Below the pieces are notes generated by a model that saw nothing but the letters and a program-made list of their open reading frames with translations, searched no databases and was not told where the DNA came from. Of a DNA stretch of 64,000 nucleotides, positions 11,709 to 25,870 are shown piece after piece. This DNA comes from Piromyces finnis (lineage: Eukaryota; Neocallimastigomycota; Neocallimastigomycetes; Neocallimastigales; Neocallimastigaceae). The stretch spans positions 926,501 through 990,500 of the forward strand of contig MCFH01000010.1 in the NCBI GenBank assembly GCA_002104945.1, read 5' to 3'. The position numbers and the translations under genes were made by a program. Numbering within the stretch: the stretch's first letter is position 1; each line of letters opens with the position of its first letter.

Positions 11709-14700
11709 ATGAATGTAAATCCAATTAATGTAACTACTATTAACAAAAACAGAAGCAAAAAACACAAGAAATCAAAAAACTCAACAAATGAACTGTTGAA
11801 TTTAAGCAATAAAAGTTCTAAAACATTATTGAAAGCTATCCAAATAGCTAAAGAAGAAACAAACTATTTCAAAAATTATTATCAATTAAATTTTAAAAAT
11901 GAAAATATAGAAAATGAGAATAATACAAATAGTCCATTGACAATACCATCTCGTTATCAACAACAATTTCTTCAAATCCTACTCAACCAAAATAATAAAA
12001 AATATAATAATAGAAATGCATATGAGAGTCAAGATATTCCATCTATAGCTGCATATTCTCAATCACCTTTATTTCCATCATCCACTATCGTATTACCTAA
12101 ACATTATTATCAACCACAAATTCAACAACAACATATATATCATCAATGTCATCCTTCACCAATAAATAATTGTGTAAATAATACTAATGCTAATAATATA
12201 AATAAATATTCTCATGACATTCATAACATTAATCTACCTAATAGTCAGTATGTTGTTTCAAATTCAAACACGAAATTTACTCAGGATGAAATAGTTTCAA
12301 ATTGTCCTCCTATACCCCAACAGTATCAATTGAAATCATCTATTTCTTCAAATAGAAATAGTCATCATGATAATGTTAAAGTTAATGACACTAAATCAAA
12401 TTATAAATATCATGATGAATCTCAATTTTCTGTAAATTCATATCATAAAGAATTTAACAAACAAAATTTTAACAAATCTAATTCTAATATAAAAGATTCT
12501 GAGAATGTAAAAAAGAATGTAACCATTAATGAAAATAAAAATAGGAATTATTATTCTAAAGAAAAAAAAGAAAACTCTTTAAATAATGTTCAAGGTACTA
12601 TATACTAAAAGTAATAATAATAATTTTTATTCTTTTAATAACTATAATAAATTTTATGAATATAATGTTAATAATATAATTATATAATCTTTTTTATATT
12701 TATTTTTTATTTTTTTTTATAAAAAGATATGGATTTAGAGAAATTATTAAAAATACAAACAATGCAATATGAAGAAATTAAAAGATTAAAAAGTTATATT
12801 TTATCAGACTCATCAAAAAGTAAATCTAATGGTAAAAAAAATATAAATGAAGAGGAAAAAAATAATAATGAAAACATTGAAAATAGTTCAAGTGAATATA
12901 TAAATAATAAAGCAGAGTTTTCTGCAATATCAAATGATAATTATAATTCAAGAGAAGAAAACAATAATTCATATATACAAGAATCACAAGAATATTCTTA
13001 TGATAATAATGAAGGTATTTATGTCTATTGATATAAATTTGAAATGAATATAAAAATGATTAATTAAATAATCACCTATCTGTTTATTAACTACAAAATA
13101 TTATTAATTTATATATATTGATTGTTTTGTTATAGTTTTTTCTGATAAGTATAACGAATCACCAAACCTTTTATATAATAAAAAATATAGTAGTAAAGTT
13201 AAAAATATAAAAAATGCTACTAAAAGTGAGGAAAAACCAAAATTTCAAATAAATATTAATGAGAAGCAAGTATTTAAGTCACGATCTGGATTATTATCAA
13301 AACATACTATTAAAAATGATATAAAGAAAAGTGATGATGCATTAAGAAAAAGTGACGCGAAATTACGAAAATTAACTAAAAAAGTGCCTATATGTGTACC
13401 AAATTATAAACCAAAAATTAATACATATCATCCAAAAAAGAAGATTCATAGAAAAATAAATTCAAATGAAAATAATAATTTTTCTTATGAGGTTACTATT
13501 TATAACTAATAATAACATAATTATATGAAATGTCACATCTTTAAAAATAATATTTATATTTTAATCCCTATTTAATGTGATTTGATTATTTTTTATTATT
13601 AGGAATTAAATGATGTTGATGATGATGTACCTATAAAGTTAAATAATAATGAAAAAAAAGAAGATATTAAAAAAGTTGTAGAAGAAGCGATTAAAGAGAT
13701 ACTTAATAAAGAATTATTAAAAAATTCATTAAGTGATAATAAAATGGAAACCATAATAGATCAAAACAATTATAACACCATAAAATTAACAAATTTTTCT
13801 GAAATAGTGGAATCAAAGCCTCAATTTCCTAATAAAAGCCTCAATTCAAATATACCCAACTTTATTATTGATGATACCTTAGATACCACAAAGCTAGAGA
13901 ACATTAATAATAATTTAAATACCAGTTTTGAAAATATAGAGGATATATCAGCAATTATATATAATAAAGATATTGATTTTACTATAGATGATGAAATATC
14001 TAGAAATATTTCAAAAGAGATAGAAAATTTTAAAGATAGTCAAGCAGGTATAATATTTAAATTATAATAAATATGTTATTAGTCACATATATAGTTAAAA
14101 AAAAAGTAATTGTATTATATTCAATTTTTTAAATATATTCATTCTTTTTAAATAATAATGTTAAATATATAATAATGAATAATATAAAAATTAACATTAA
14201 ATTATGAAGATGATTATGAAAAATCGAAAAAAGAGTTAAATTGTGAAAATTTAAATATTATAAAATTACCTGAATTTCCAAATGTTAATGATTCAAAATC
14301 TATTAATTATAATGTCACTCACGATGATCAATTTATTAGAAAAATGGAAAGAATAGCTAGCAATAATGTTATTAATGATACTACCAAGTCTAATAGAGAT
14401 GATGATAAAATAACATTTGATAATGATTATAATAAAGAAGATACTAATTCTTTTTATAATAAAATGAATATAAATGAAGAATTTAAAAATGAAGATATGA
14501 ATAATGAAAAAGATCAAAATAATGATATTAGTGACAACTATAGTAGCAGTTACAGTGATAAAGATATTTTAAGGAAATTGGATTCTGATAATGGAAGAGA
14601 TTCGAAGAATTTTGCGAAAATGAAATGGAAATCAATGAAAAAAGAAATACAACAGGAAATTAATACAAAATTAAAAGAAAACAAAAAGTTAAAAAAAAAT

Positions 14701-15947
14701 GAAAAACAAAAAAAATTAAAAAATTTATTTATTAATTTAAATAATAATTCAAATATCAATGATACAGAATCATTTGATATTACGTCTTTTGATTCATCGT
14801 CTAAGTCGGCAAATAGTTCTTTGTCTTCCATGTCTCATTTAAAAACAGCCAAAGAATATTGTAAAAAACGAAATAAATTGAAAAAATTGGAAGTATCTAG
14901 AGATAAAATTATTAGTTCAAGGGAAAGAATATATAATAAGGAAAAAGATTTTGATAAAAATTTAAAAAGAGAAAAGATTTTAGAAGAATCATTAAAAAGC
15001 GAAATAATCAATAGTGACATTAATGAAGATTCTACGTATTCTAGTACCTTTGATAAAACAGAGGATGATAACAATGAAGAAAGCTTTGATCAAAACACCA
15101 ATTCCTTATCATATTTTTTTTACAATCCAAATTTAAAAGTAAAAAGAATTATATCCAATCCTATGGTTAAGTCATTTATAGATTCTCGAAATAAGAATAA
15201 TAGAAAAGTAATATCAAGTGGTATACCTGATGAAACTAAAAACAAAAAACAAGGTATAATATAAAGTAAAATTTTTACTGTAAAAAAAAGGTAAAGAATA
15301 TTAATTTTATTATTTATCGTTCTATTTATATATAGAAATTGAGTTATCTGATCCAGAAAGTAATTTATGTTTTTTATAATAATTTATATACAAAATTAAT
15401 TTTTAATAATATATATATATATTTACTTATGACTGTATATTTATATTTAATTTTTTGTATTTTATAAAATGTTATAATTAAATTTAATAATTTATAGAAC
15501 AAATAAATGTGATTCGTTTATCAGCATTAATGAAAAAGAACATTATGCAGGGAAGAGAAAGATTTTTAAATTATTTGAATGAAAACTCATTGAATGGTTT
15601 TGGTTGTGGTACCTTTCCAGATGATTTAAAAATGGAAAATAATGCTATTGAAAATGAAATTTATTCAGTATTTAATCCATGGGAAATTATTGAAAGGTAC
15701 AATTTATATAAATGACAAAAATTACATTATTATTCATCATTCCTTTTATATTTCGGAAAATTTAATCAAAAATTCAAAATACTTAATAATATCCTCTTTT
15801 TTTCAATGTATAAATAATTTTTTTGTTAGTATTTCTGATTTTATTTTAGATGAGATTATTGAAGAAAATGCAGAAGAAATAAACCATAATTTAGATCAAT
15901 TTATTGAGGATTTATTTAATGAAGAATTTAATCCAACAAATGAATGA
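11709..15947 (+). CDS. Asn/Lys-rich protein of unknown function, eight exons
   Basis: Exons: 11709-12594, 12727-13014, 13136-13491, 13603-14047, 14210-15253, 15336-15359, 15498-15696 and 15830-15947; all joins are in frame and give 1119 aa. Start is the ATG at 11709, preceded by A-rich sequence. The body is low complexity with charged Lys/Glu stretches and probable short coiled coils (for example near MDLEKLLKIQTMQYEEIKRL). The C-terminal 100 residues look folded: KKNIMQGRERFLNYL, then NPWEIIE joined to SISDFILDEIIEE, a helix, and a terminal FIEDLFNEEF. I do not recognise the family with confidence. The helical PW...I.D...DE.. tail recalls C-termini of some centriolar and cilium proteins, which a zoospore-forming fungus would have, but this is a guess. 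Exon 6 is only 24 nt. Confidence 0.72.
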
Positions 15948-18337
15948 TGTTATTCATATTTATCAAATCATTTATTATATAATCTTATGCTATAATAAAA
16001 ATAAAATGCAATAATTATATTTAATATTAAGTATTCTATTATTTAAATTAATGAAGCTTATTAAGTATTTAATTACTCAGCAATAGCTGTCATCATCATA
16101 ATAATAGAAATATATGGATCATATATATTATAACAAATTATAACTATTAAAAATTCTTATAGAAATAATTTCTATTATACTAATAGCAATAACCTTATTA
16201 ATATATCTTAAAAATAACCAATTTTATAATATAATTAATTATATATTATTTCTCTATCAAAGAATTCATTATAATTCATTGAAGTATTTAAAAAATTAAA
16301 GTTTTAAATATTCATTAAAATCACAAATTAAGTTAATGAAACTCTATTTGGCGTAGATTAATATTAAAAAGATTAGAATGATAATTAATATTTATTACAA
16401 TGAATAATAAGGAATAGTGCTAATATTATTTTATAAATATTATTAATTATTATATTAAAATATAAAAATTATGTACTACTTAATAAAAAGAAAGATTATA
16501 TTTTTATAATTAAATTTTAAAAAGGATTAATTAACTATATATAAAATAGTTAAATATTTTTAAATTTATTTTGATTACTCATTTTTTTCTTTCATTTCTT
16601 GATGTTAAGTACTTAATAAATTTAGTAGTAATTTATGGCTAAAGAATTTTTTATACAGAATAAAATAACTTTCCAGGTTAAAGTGTTCCTTTTTTTAACT
16701 TTTTAAACTTTTTATTTTAATCAATAAAACATGAGTTGATCATTTAATTAATAATGTAGTTTTTTTCTTATTTTATCTCAATTTTTTGAATTTAATATAT
16801 TAAAATATATTAAAGTATTAAAGTATTAAATGTTTCCATAAAAGTAAATATTTATTTTTTCTTTTTTTGTAAGAAATAATTAAAATTTATATATTAAAAT
16901 ATATCATAGTATATATAAGATTCGATCAATATATCATTAAATTAATATAAAATATAAGAAAAGTATTTTTTTTTTTTTTATAATGAAAAGTCTAAATAAT
17001 AAAAATATTTATTGATTAGTAGTATAAAAGTATTTAGCATTCGTATAAGCTTTTTTTTCTTTTATTATTCAAATAATACCTATAAAAATATGTAATATTT
17101 ATCAAATAAATGTTATAAATGATATAATTTTATATTTATTGGAGTTTGTGGAATTATTTTTTGTTAATTTTATACTATACCTAGCCATTTTTATTTGAAA
17201 TAGTCCTACCAATAAAATAAGTATATAATAAAAAGATAAATTTTAAATATATTTTTTTATTTTACATGGTTACATTTTACATTTTAGGAGATAAAATATT
17301 TTTAAATAAGATTTAAACTACTTTTCTATGACAATTATAACTATAGATATTGAGCTATACAAAATACAATTACTATAATTTTTATAATATCGCTTTAATG
17401 AGATAATTGTAATAAACTATAACTATATATGATAAATATGTGAAAGATTATTAAAATTCATATTTGGAAAATATTGAATAATAATATTATAATTTTTATA
17501 TATAATTAAATATAATAAAAAAAAATTGAGATTATAATTTAATTAAATTGAACCAATTAAAATTATATATTAAAATCTATTTTATAATATATTTATTTAA
17601 TTTAATTCATTTAGCAAATATATTATTTTTGAATAATAGTAAAAAAAGTTTGAAATTTTAACTATATTTTTATGTTTTCTTTTAGAGTCACAGTTGTGGC
17701 TTGATATTTTATATCATATCTACTATTATAATTATATCCAATAAAATGAATATAAAATTGAAAGATTAAATTAATGTAATACGTTATGTAAGTTAATAAG
17801 ATGTAATACTTATATTATTTTTATTATTTTGAGTTCTTTGCAATTCATTCTTTTTAATATAAAAAATGTTTCAGTTAGACTTTTGCAACATTAATGAAAG
17901 AAAACAGCCTATTTTAATTTTGGCAATTCAATGAAATTTTATTTTCCATATTTCATTTAATTTTAAAAAATATTTAAAATGATAAAGATTGTGTTGAATT
18001 AAAGAAAAGCAAATTAGATAGTTTCATGTATGTGATATTTTTAATAACTTTTTTTTTTTTAAAACTTGGTATAGATAAAAAATCAATATTATTATAAAAT
18101 ATCAAAGAAATAAATAAGGTAATTTGTATGTTTTACTGAAAATAAAAAAAAAAAATTGAAAAGTGTATTTTCTACTTTTCAAATTTAATTATAAAAATCA
18201 TTTAATTATAAATTATAAAAAAGGTAGTATTTATATAATATTATTTAATACCTTTTTAATAGTATTATATATTATATAAATATATTAAAATATAAAATTT
18301 ATCAATCTAATCTTTATAAATAATGAATAAATAATAT

Positions 18338-18378
<41 letters not shown>

Positions 18379-19946
18379 TTAAAGTATATTAATAATATTA
18401 CATATAAATTAATATACTTTTTTTTATTATTATACTTTACATATTTAAAAAAATAATAAATTATTTTTTGCTTTTTCTTTCTTTTAAAAAAAGGGAACAA
18501 TTAAATATTTAATATTTCAATTTATTATTTTTTTTTTTGTTATGTTTTTATAATAAATAAATAAAAGATAAATTGAGAAAAAAATAAAAAAAAAAAAATA
18601 AAAATAAAAATAAAATAACAATAGTAATAATAATAAAATAAATAAAATACTTTTTTAAAAAAAATTGAAAGAAAAATATAATAATTAATTGTAATGAAAT
18701 ATTTATTATTTTAAAAGATATTAGACATTCGAGTATTAAGAGAAAACAATAAATAATTTATAAACAAAAAAAGTAAAAAAAAAAAAAAGTATTAATAATT
18801 TAAAAATAAAAGAAACAAATAATATAAAATAATATTTTTATTTTTATATTATATTTAAAATTATTTTTATCAACAATAATAAAAAGAGTACTTTTAAAAT
18901 AAAAATTCAAATCAAACAATATAAAAGACATTTTTATAAAAGTAAAAGAATTAAAAAAAATTATTAAAGTAAGTTCATAAGTTCATATTTGAAAACTATT
19001 ATTAATAATATATTAAAGTATAATAAATATAAGGAAATGTTATTTAAAAAAAAAAAAAACAGTTCATTACGAAAGTAAGAGTAATATATATATATTTTAG
19101 GAAAAATGATAGTAAATTAAAGAATAGTATATAATAAATAATAGAAATAGATATATTAAAGAAATATATATATTTGATTTAAATAAATATGTTAGTAATT
19201 ATTGTAATAAAAAGAATAAAAACTTTATATAAAAAAAAGTTATTTCAAACAACATATGATATAAAAAAAATAAAAAACAAGATATATGATACTTTTATAG
19301 TTTATAGTTCTTTACAATAAAACAATAATTTGCATAAATTAAATTACAAAGAGTAAATATATATATTTTTTTCGAGGAAAAAATAGATTTTGTCTTTTAT
19401 TTTATTTTTTTTTGAAAATTAGAATAAGAGCAAATTTCAAATTAATAACTTTGTTTAATATTATATTAATAATATTATTGATTTTAAATATATTAAAGGA
19501 AATGGTATTAACAATACCGAGAAGAAATATAATAATCATAAAAAAATAATATTAAACAATTAAAATATTAAAGCAATATGTATAAATATATTTAATATAA
19601 TAAAATAAATATCAATTCATTAAAACTAAAGTAAATTATTAAAAATAATAATACTAAATATGTTATTTATATACTTAATATATATTATATAGGAAGCAGT
19701 TATCTTATATATGATGTTTAGAATTTAATCAATAATTTATAAATATTGTAAATTATATAATTATTTACTAAATAAATTTTATTAAAATATTTAATCAAAA
19801 CTATTTTGTAAAAGGTAAAAAAAAAAGAGACTAAATTAAATAATTTATTATTTTTATTTAATTTAATGTAAAATAAATATATTTATTATTATTGTTATTA
19901 TTATCATTTTTACAGAATATTATATTTAGTGGAAAATACATTTAGA
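15948..19946. other. 4.0-kb gene-free spacer
   Basis: AT-rich sequence between two genes on the same strand. I see an AAT run at about 18342-18378, several poly-A and poly-T tracts, and no ORF with coding character, tRNA or mobile element. Only one ACAATG hexamer occurs here (about 16396), unlike the 6642-11708 spacer. It probably includes a long upstream region and perhaps 5' untranslated exons of the gene at 19947. Confidence 0.6.
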
Positions 19947-22900
19947 ATGCAAGAAGGTATCTTTTGTTTAAATATTATTAAATTATATTATTTATAGTCT
20001 TCATTTAACATTATTAATAATTACTTCTGATCATAACTTTATAATTTATTTTTATATTTTAAAATATTTTATTTCTGTATCCGAAAACATTATTAATTAA
20101 TGATTATTATAAATATATGTATATATAAAACCTATAATGTCAATTTTTTTATGTTTTAAATAATAGAAAAACAAACCACACCTATACTTTCTGAGGAAAC
20201 GAAGGAGTTATTAAATTCTCCATTATTCAAAGATTTCATATTAGATGAATCATCAATTCTAAATATTGACAAAACTTCATTATCTCCATCAAATACAAAC
20301 AATAATGCTTTATCTCCATTAAATACAAATAACAATGAATTATTTCCATTAACAGCAGATGGTAATGATACACCTTCATTAAATACCGATAATAAAACCC
20401 CAATGCCTTCTTTAACAGTTGATACAAAAACAAGCACAGATATTTCAAAACAAAGTCCTTTATCATCATTAAAACCATCTGTAACTTGTTCAACTCTTTA
20501 TGATATAGAAAGTATAGAGAAAGAAGACATACGTTCAATAGAAAAATATTTTCACACTTACTCTGAGAAATTATACATTTCAGGTTTACTCTATAAAAGA
20601 AATGATATTCAGCCAGATGGTAAACCATTTCCTTCCGTATCTGGACCAGTATGGACAAAATGGTGGGTTGAACTTTGGGGTCCTGTTTTAAAATTTTGGC
20701 ATGTTACTGATGAAGTTAATTATAGTAAATTAGAAGAAAAAAGTTCTAATAAGGTTAAGCACATTATTCAAACAGAACTTGTGCCACATCCAGATATTGT
20801 TAAAAAAATCAAGGAAAACCAAGAAACTAAGTATATCAATATTTCAGATTCTGTTGTAGATCTAATTAACTATGATGTTGGAGAAGAACCACCATTCCCA
20901 TATAATAATTTTTTGACTTTATCAACTGCAGGATTAAATTTATTTACATTAGCAACTTCGACTTCCTTTTTAGCTAATAGTTGGGTAGTTGCTATTCGAC
21001 TCTCCTGCTTTGAGCAATCCAAATTAAATGAATTATATACATATCGTTTACTTAAACGTTCTTGTTTCTTTAATACTTGGTATTCTTTTGATTATAACCC
21101 ATTAGAATTACCAAATGCATTGATTCAATCTATTACTCCATCGGATTATAAAAATGTTCATTATGAGGGATATATTCAAGCTAGAATTAATTATGCTACG
21201 GAATGGAAACGTTATTGGATTGTTATTTGTTCAAAGCAAAGTAATATCAGTGTAAATTCTGGATCTGTTGGTGGTATTGCAGAATCTGTTGCAAAAAAAT
21301 TTTTAAAAAAGAAGTCAAAGCAACATAATAAGAGTGAAAATAGCTTTTTCTCCTCCTCTGCTTCATCATTAGAAGGTAGTGAAGGCAGTGATAGTTATTT
21401 AAATAGCACTGGTAATATATTTTTCTATGAAGATAAAAAAGACGTCAAGAAAAATAAGCCTGTAATGGAAGTTGCTAGTGCATTCCAAGTATATGGAGTA
21501 TGGCCAGAAAAGCCTGAAATTGTTGAGGCTGGTGCTGGTGGTGTTATTAAGGTTGAAGGTGAAATTATTGCTGCAAATGGCAAAATGAAAACACATTTAG
21601 AAAATCGTCCAAGTACTTCTTTTGTACTTTTTATGCTACCAAATCTTAAAGAATTGATAAAATGTGTTATTTGTACTATAGGTGCTTTTCAACTTTCTCC
21701 AGCTGGTTTGGCGGGAAAGAATAAACAATATATTCTAAATAGTATGCCCCTTTCAGAAAGAAATAATCTTATTATTGATTCAAATTATATTAATAATGTT
21801 AATATTGATAATCTTGGAAATCTTGTTATGGGTAACTCAGGTGAAGATGACTCTACTAACATTGGTATATTTTCAAAGAATTATAATTATAAACCTATTG
21901 ATGATAATTCTGATGAACTAGATATTAGAACTTGGGGTCTTCTTTATCTTTCACTTCCAGAAGTACATAATATTAATATAAGTGGCCTTTCAAATATATT
22001 AACAAAAATAAAGTATTCACAAATATTAGCATTAAAGCGTAATTCCAGACTATCATTAAATCTTCATTATTTTAGAAATGAAGTAGAAGAATCCATTCGT
22101 TGTAAATGTATTAAAGAAAGAAAGGAAATTGAAAAAAAGATTTCTAATATTAAAAAGGCAAGTACTATTAAGGATCGTAATAAAAATAAAGACAGTGCAT
22201 CAAAAGAAATATCTCCTGTAGATGAAATTAAAGATAACACCCCAACTAATTTAAATAAAAATGATATTATACCGCTTCTTAATTTTGGTGATTCCACACC
22301 TGTTTCTCTTGAAAAGGAAATAAACGAAACATTTAATACTCAATCTATGGTTAATGGTTCCTTAGAACTTGAAGGTATTTCTTTAATAAATAAAGAAGCA
22401 AAAGTTGAGGAAGCTAAAGAGGAAGATAGTAGTGATAGTGATGATGATGATACACCATTAGCTCAAATGAGTCCAAAGAATAAAGAATTTAATTTAACAT
22501 CTGTATCTCCAAAGAATGATACAGATAGCGTGAAAGAATCGCCAATAAAAGAACAAAAAACATCTATGATTGAAGAAGAATCAGTAAAACTTGCTAAATT
22601 TGAATTAGATTCCCATACCGAAACCACTTCCCAATCTAATTCTGACTCTGATACTGATTCTGATAATGAATTACCACAAGGAATGACTATTGCAGCTACT
22701 GGTATTGATGTTGCTAATTTAGCAAAATCACCTTTCATGAGTGAAAAATCACCAAGTATATCATCCTTTAATAATATTGAAAATAATGCGGATCAGATAA
22801 CTCCATCAGGTGTATCTTCAAGAGGAGGAGTATCACCAGGATTTGTATCTACTTCATCTCCACTTAATAATGAAAATACCAATAATATATCTGCTAATAA

Positions 22901-23477
22901 TGATGAGCTTGAAATTGAAAAAAAGAAAGATTATGCACCATCAGAGTTTGAAATGCTAGTTATGGATGCTGCTGATGCTGTTGCAGCTTTATCTATTGAT
23001 CATTTTGATGAAATGAAAGAAGAAGATGAGGAGGAAGAAGATGATGGTCAAATTGCTATGGTTGAACCACCAGAAATGCCAAGTACTCCACCACCACCAG
23101 GTAAACAATATGCTTTAGTTGCTCAACCAATTTTATCAGAGGACGGTGAACAGGTTATTTCATGGAGTTACAGTTATCAATTAGTTGACACTGAACAATA
23201 CAATATGGCCCAAAAACTTCAAGAACAAGCTATAGAAAATGATGAAGACGATGATGACGACGAGGACGACGACGACGATGATGACGACGATGAATCTGTT
23301 TCATCAGATGATGTTCCATTAGCTAGTGCTCGTCTACAAAATAATGCAGAAGGCAATAGTAAGTATCTTTTTAATATTTATAATATTATTATGTGATTTT
23401 ACATTATTAATGAAATGCATTAAAATATTTAAAATAATGTTTTTATTTTTTAAAATTAATATTTAAATTTTTACTAA

Positions 23478-23536
<59 letters not shown>

Positions 23537-25870
23537 GTAGTTGGACAAATTCCAATGAGAGACGCTATAAATATGTTCCAAAACTTAGATCCAACTAGTG
23601 AGGAATTTGCAAAACTTTTACAAAGTAAATTAATTAATATTTATATATAAAAAATTTATAATTATATTTTTTTTAAATATAAAATAATAATTTTATTTTT
23701 TTTTTATTTTTTCTAATGTATTTACATAAATAATATAGATCAAAGAATGAGTGTATTAAAGGGTGATTCAACCCTTACACCTGCTGAATTGGCGAATATT
23801 CAATTACAAATACAACAACATAAAGAAGATGAAAATCCTTTACAATTACAACCACCACAACCATTCCAATTATTTGCTCCAAACTCTTTGATGGCTCAAA
23901 GAGAAAAGGTTAATGCTCAAAGAAAAATATTAGAAGAACAACAACAAAAGATTAGAGAAGAATATGGAAATGTACATACTGGACCTTTACTTGGTACTGT
24001 TAATAAGGACTCAAAAAAACCAAAACTTGATGGTGGTTTAGTAGGGGAATTAGATCGTCGTGCTCGTGAAAAAGAAATATTAAAAAAGATGGGATTATAT
24101 AAACCACCACCACCACAAGAACATCTTCCATCCTATCTTCAAAAGAGTGGTGGTGTTACTTCAAATCCTCATTTATCAATACAAAATCAAGCTTTACTTA
24201 ATCGTAATTCAATGATTATGAATCCCCCAAGCATGTTAAATAACCCATTAATGCGTCCACCAGTCATTCAGCCACCACAACTCATTCGAAATTCAATAAT
24301 TCAAAATCCAATGATGAACTTTGGTCAACCTGGTTTTTATCCACCACCTCCAGGATCATTCTATGGAGGAGCATTGCCACCACCACCACCACAAGGAGGT
24401 ATTATACCAAATACAGCTGTACCACGTCATATGGATTATGAATTTGATGATATTAATGTTCATGAAAGAGATAGTCTAGCAAAGAACTGGTTAGAAAAAG
24501 AAAGAGAAAAAGAAAGACAACGTCAATATGAAAGAAAAGCAGAACATAATATGAGAATGTCTAAATCATTCCCATCAAATATGAATAATTTAGCTAAAAA
24601 CTTTAGTGATTCAGAAAATGAGGATGAACCTTTAGGTAATCTTGCTGTTAGTACAAAGAAAAATCTAAAGAAAGGAAAAGGTTCTGATTCATCGGAATCC
24701 GAATCACCATCTTCTTCATCATCATCATCAGAATCCTCATCAGAAACCGAAACCGAATCTGAATCTGAATCAGGCACCGAATCTGAATCTGAATCTAAGA
24801 AATCTAGTAAAAAGAATTTAAGATCTGAACTTAAAGAAAAACAATCTATTAGTGTTGATACAGATAAAAATTCAACAGTAGATGAATTAATGATTCCAAT
24901 TGAAAAAATCAGTACACCAAAATTAGAAAAGAAGAAGGCAAAATCATCCACCGGTGGTGAATTTGAAGAAGCATTTATTAAAAAAGGAAGAAGATCATCT
25001 GATGCTGTATCTAGTAGTAGTTCTAGTAGTTCAGACTATCATCGTAATAAGCATATGTATTCATCCCATTATTCCCAACCATCATCTGCTCGAATGAATC
25101 ATTCTGCTGATTATTATTATAGACATCAACAACCACCACCACCACCACAAAATGTCGTTAGTCCTTATGGTCCTTATGTAAATAGTTATAATCCAAATAT
25201 GTATAATAGAATGTATTCATCACCTGCACTAGGTAATGTCACCCCAGGAGGTAATCGTCGTTATAGTTACTCTAGTAGTGATGATAGTTATTCAGATCGT
25301 CGTCATCATCGTCACCATGATAGAAGTAAACGTAGTAGTAAGCGTCGCCATCGCCGTAGAAGTAGTAGTGAATCTTCTTATTCTGATGATAGTGATTCTA
25401 GTTATTCTTCAGATTATAGTCGTAGAAGACATCGTCACCGTCATCATCGTGATAAGGACAGAAATAAGAATAAATCTCATAAAAAAAGAAGTAGTAAAAA
25501 GAGTCATAAAAAAGAAAGTAGTAGCAATATGTCTACTGAAGAACTTATAGAACCACCAACTATTCCTATTGGATTGAGTGATGAAATTTTAAAAGAGTTA
25601 GAAGAAAGTTTTGATCAATTTATTGATGAATGTATAGAAATGAAACCAAAATATCAAGTTACACAAAATGAACTTTACAATACCTTTAGTCAATGGTGGA
25701 ATCAACAGGAAATTGCTAGAAAAGCAAATGAACAACAACCATCGTTTAAAGATTTAGAAAATATGATGATTGATAATGGATTTACTCTAAGACCATGGAA
25801 AAAATCAAAGTATTCACCAGAACCTCCAGCAGATGGTAAGGATGTATGGCATAATTTAAGGATAAAATAA
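19947..25870 (+). CDS. Caf120/Skg3-like PH-domain protein
   Basis: Four coding exons: 19947-19956 (10 nt), 20167-23358, 23541-23624 and 23739-25870, giving 1805 aa. Start MQEG is split by the first intron. A first PH-type domain spans about residues 139-290 (ISGLLYKRNDIQPDGKPF, WWVELWGPVLKFW, ending SWVVAIRLSCFEQ). A second spans about 335-515 (YEGYIQARINYATEWKRYWIV to LKELIKCVICTIGAFQ) and has an inserted Ser-rich loop. Then come disordered Ser/Asp tracts, an Asp run near 1030-1045, and a conserved block GPLLGTVNK ... GGLVGELDRRAREKE (about 1172-1210). Fungal Caf120 and Skg3 share the PH region and that C-terminal block; Caf120 associates with CCR4-NOT. The tail adds a His/Arg/Ser-rich region (about 1600-1690), so a nuclear or RNA-linked role is plausible but inferred. 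Confidence 0.8.
23479..23536. repeat. (AAT)n microsatellite in intron 2 of the Caf120-like gene
   Basis: About 19 AAT units run to within five bases of the intron end; the acceptor is AATAAGTAG at 23532-23540. Confidence 0.9.

Noticed and set aside
18285-18500. Minus-strand ORF with a run of Leu
   Set aside because: The Leu run is an AAT microsatellite read in one frame; the flanks have no coding character.
22067-22297. Minus-strand ORF inside the Caf120-like gene
   Set aside because: Shadow of exon 2; there are several similar shadows (21399-21596, 22463-22738, 24523-24951).
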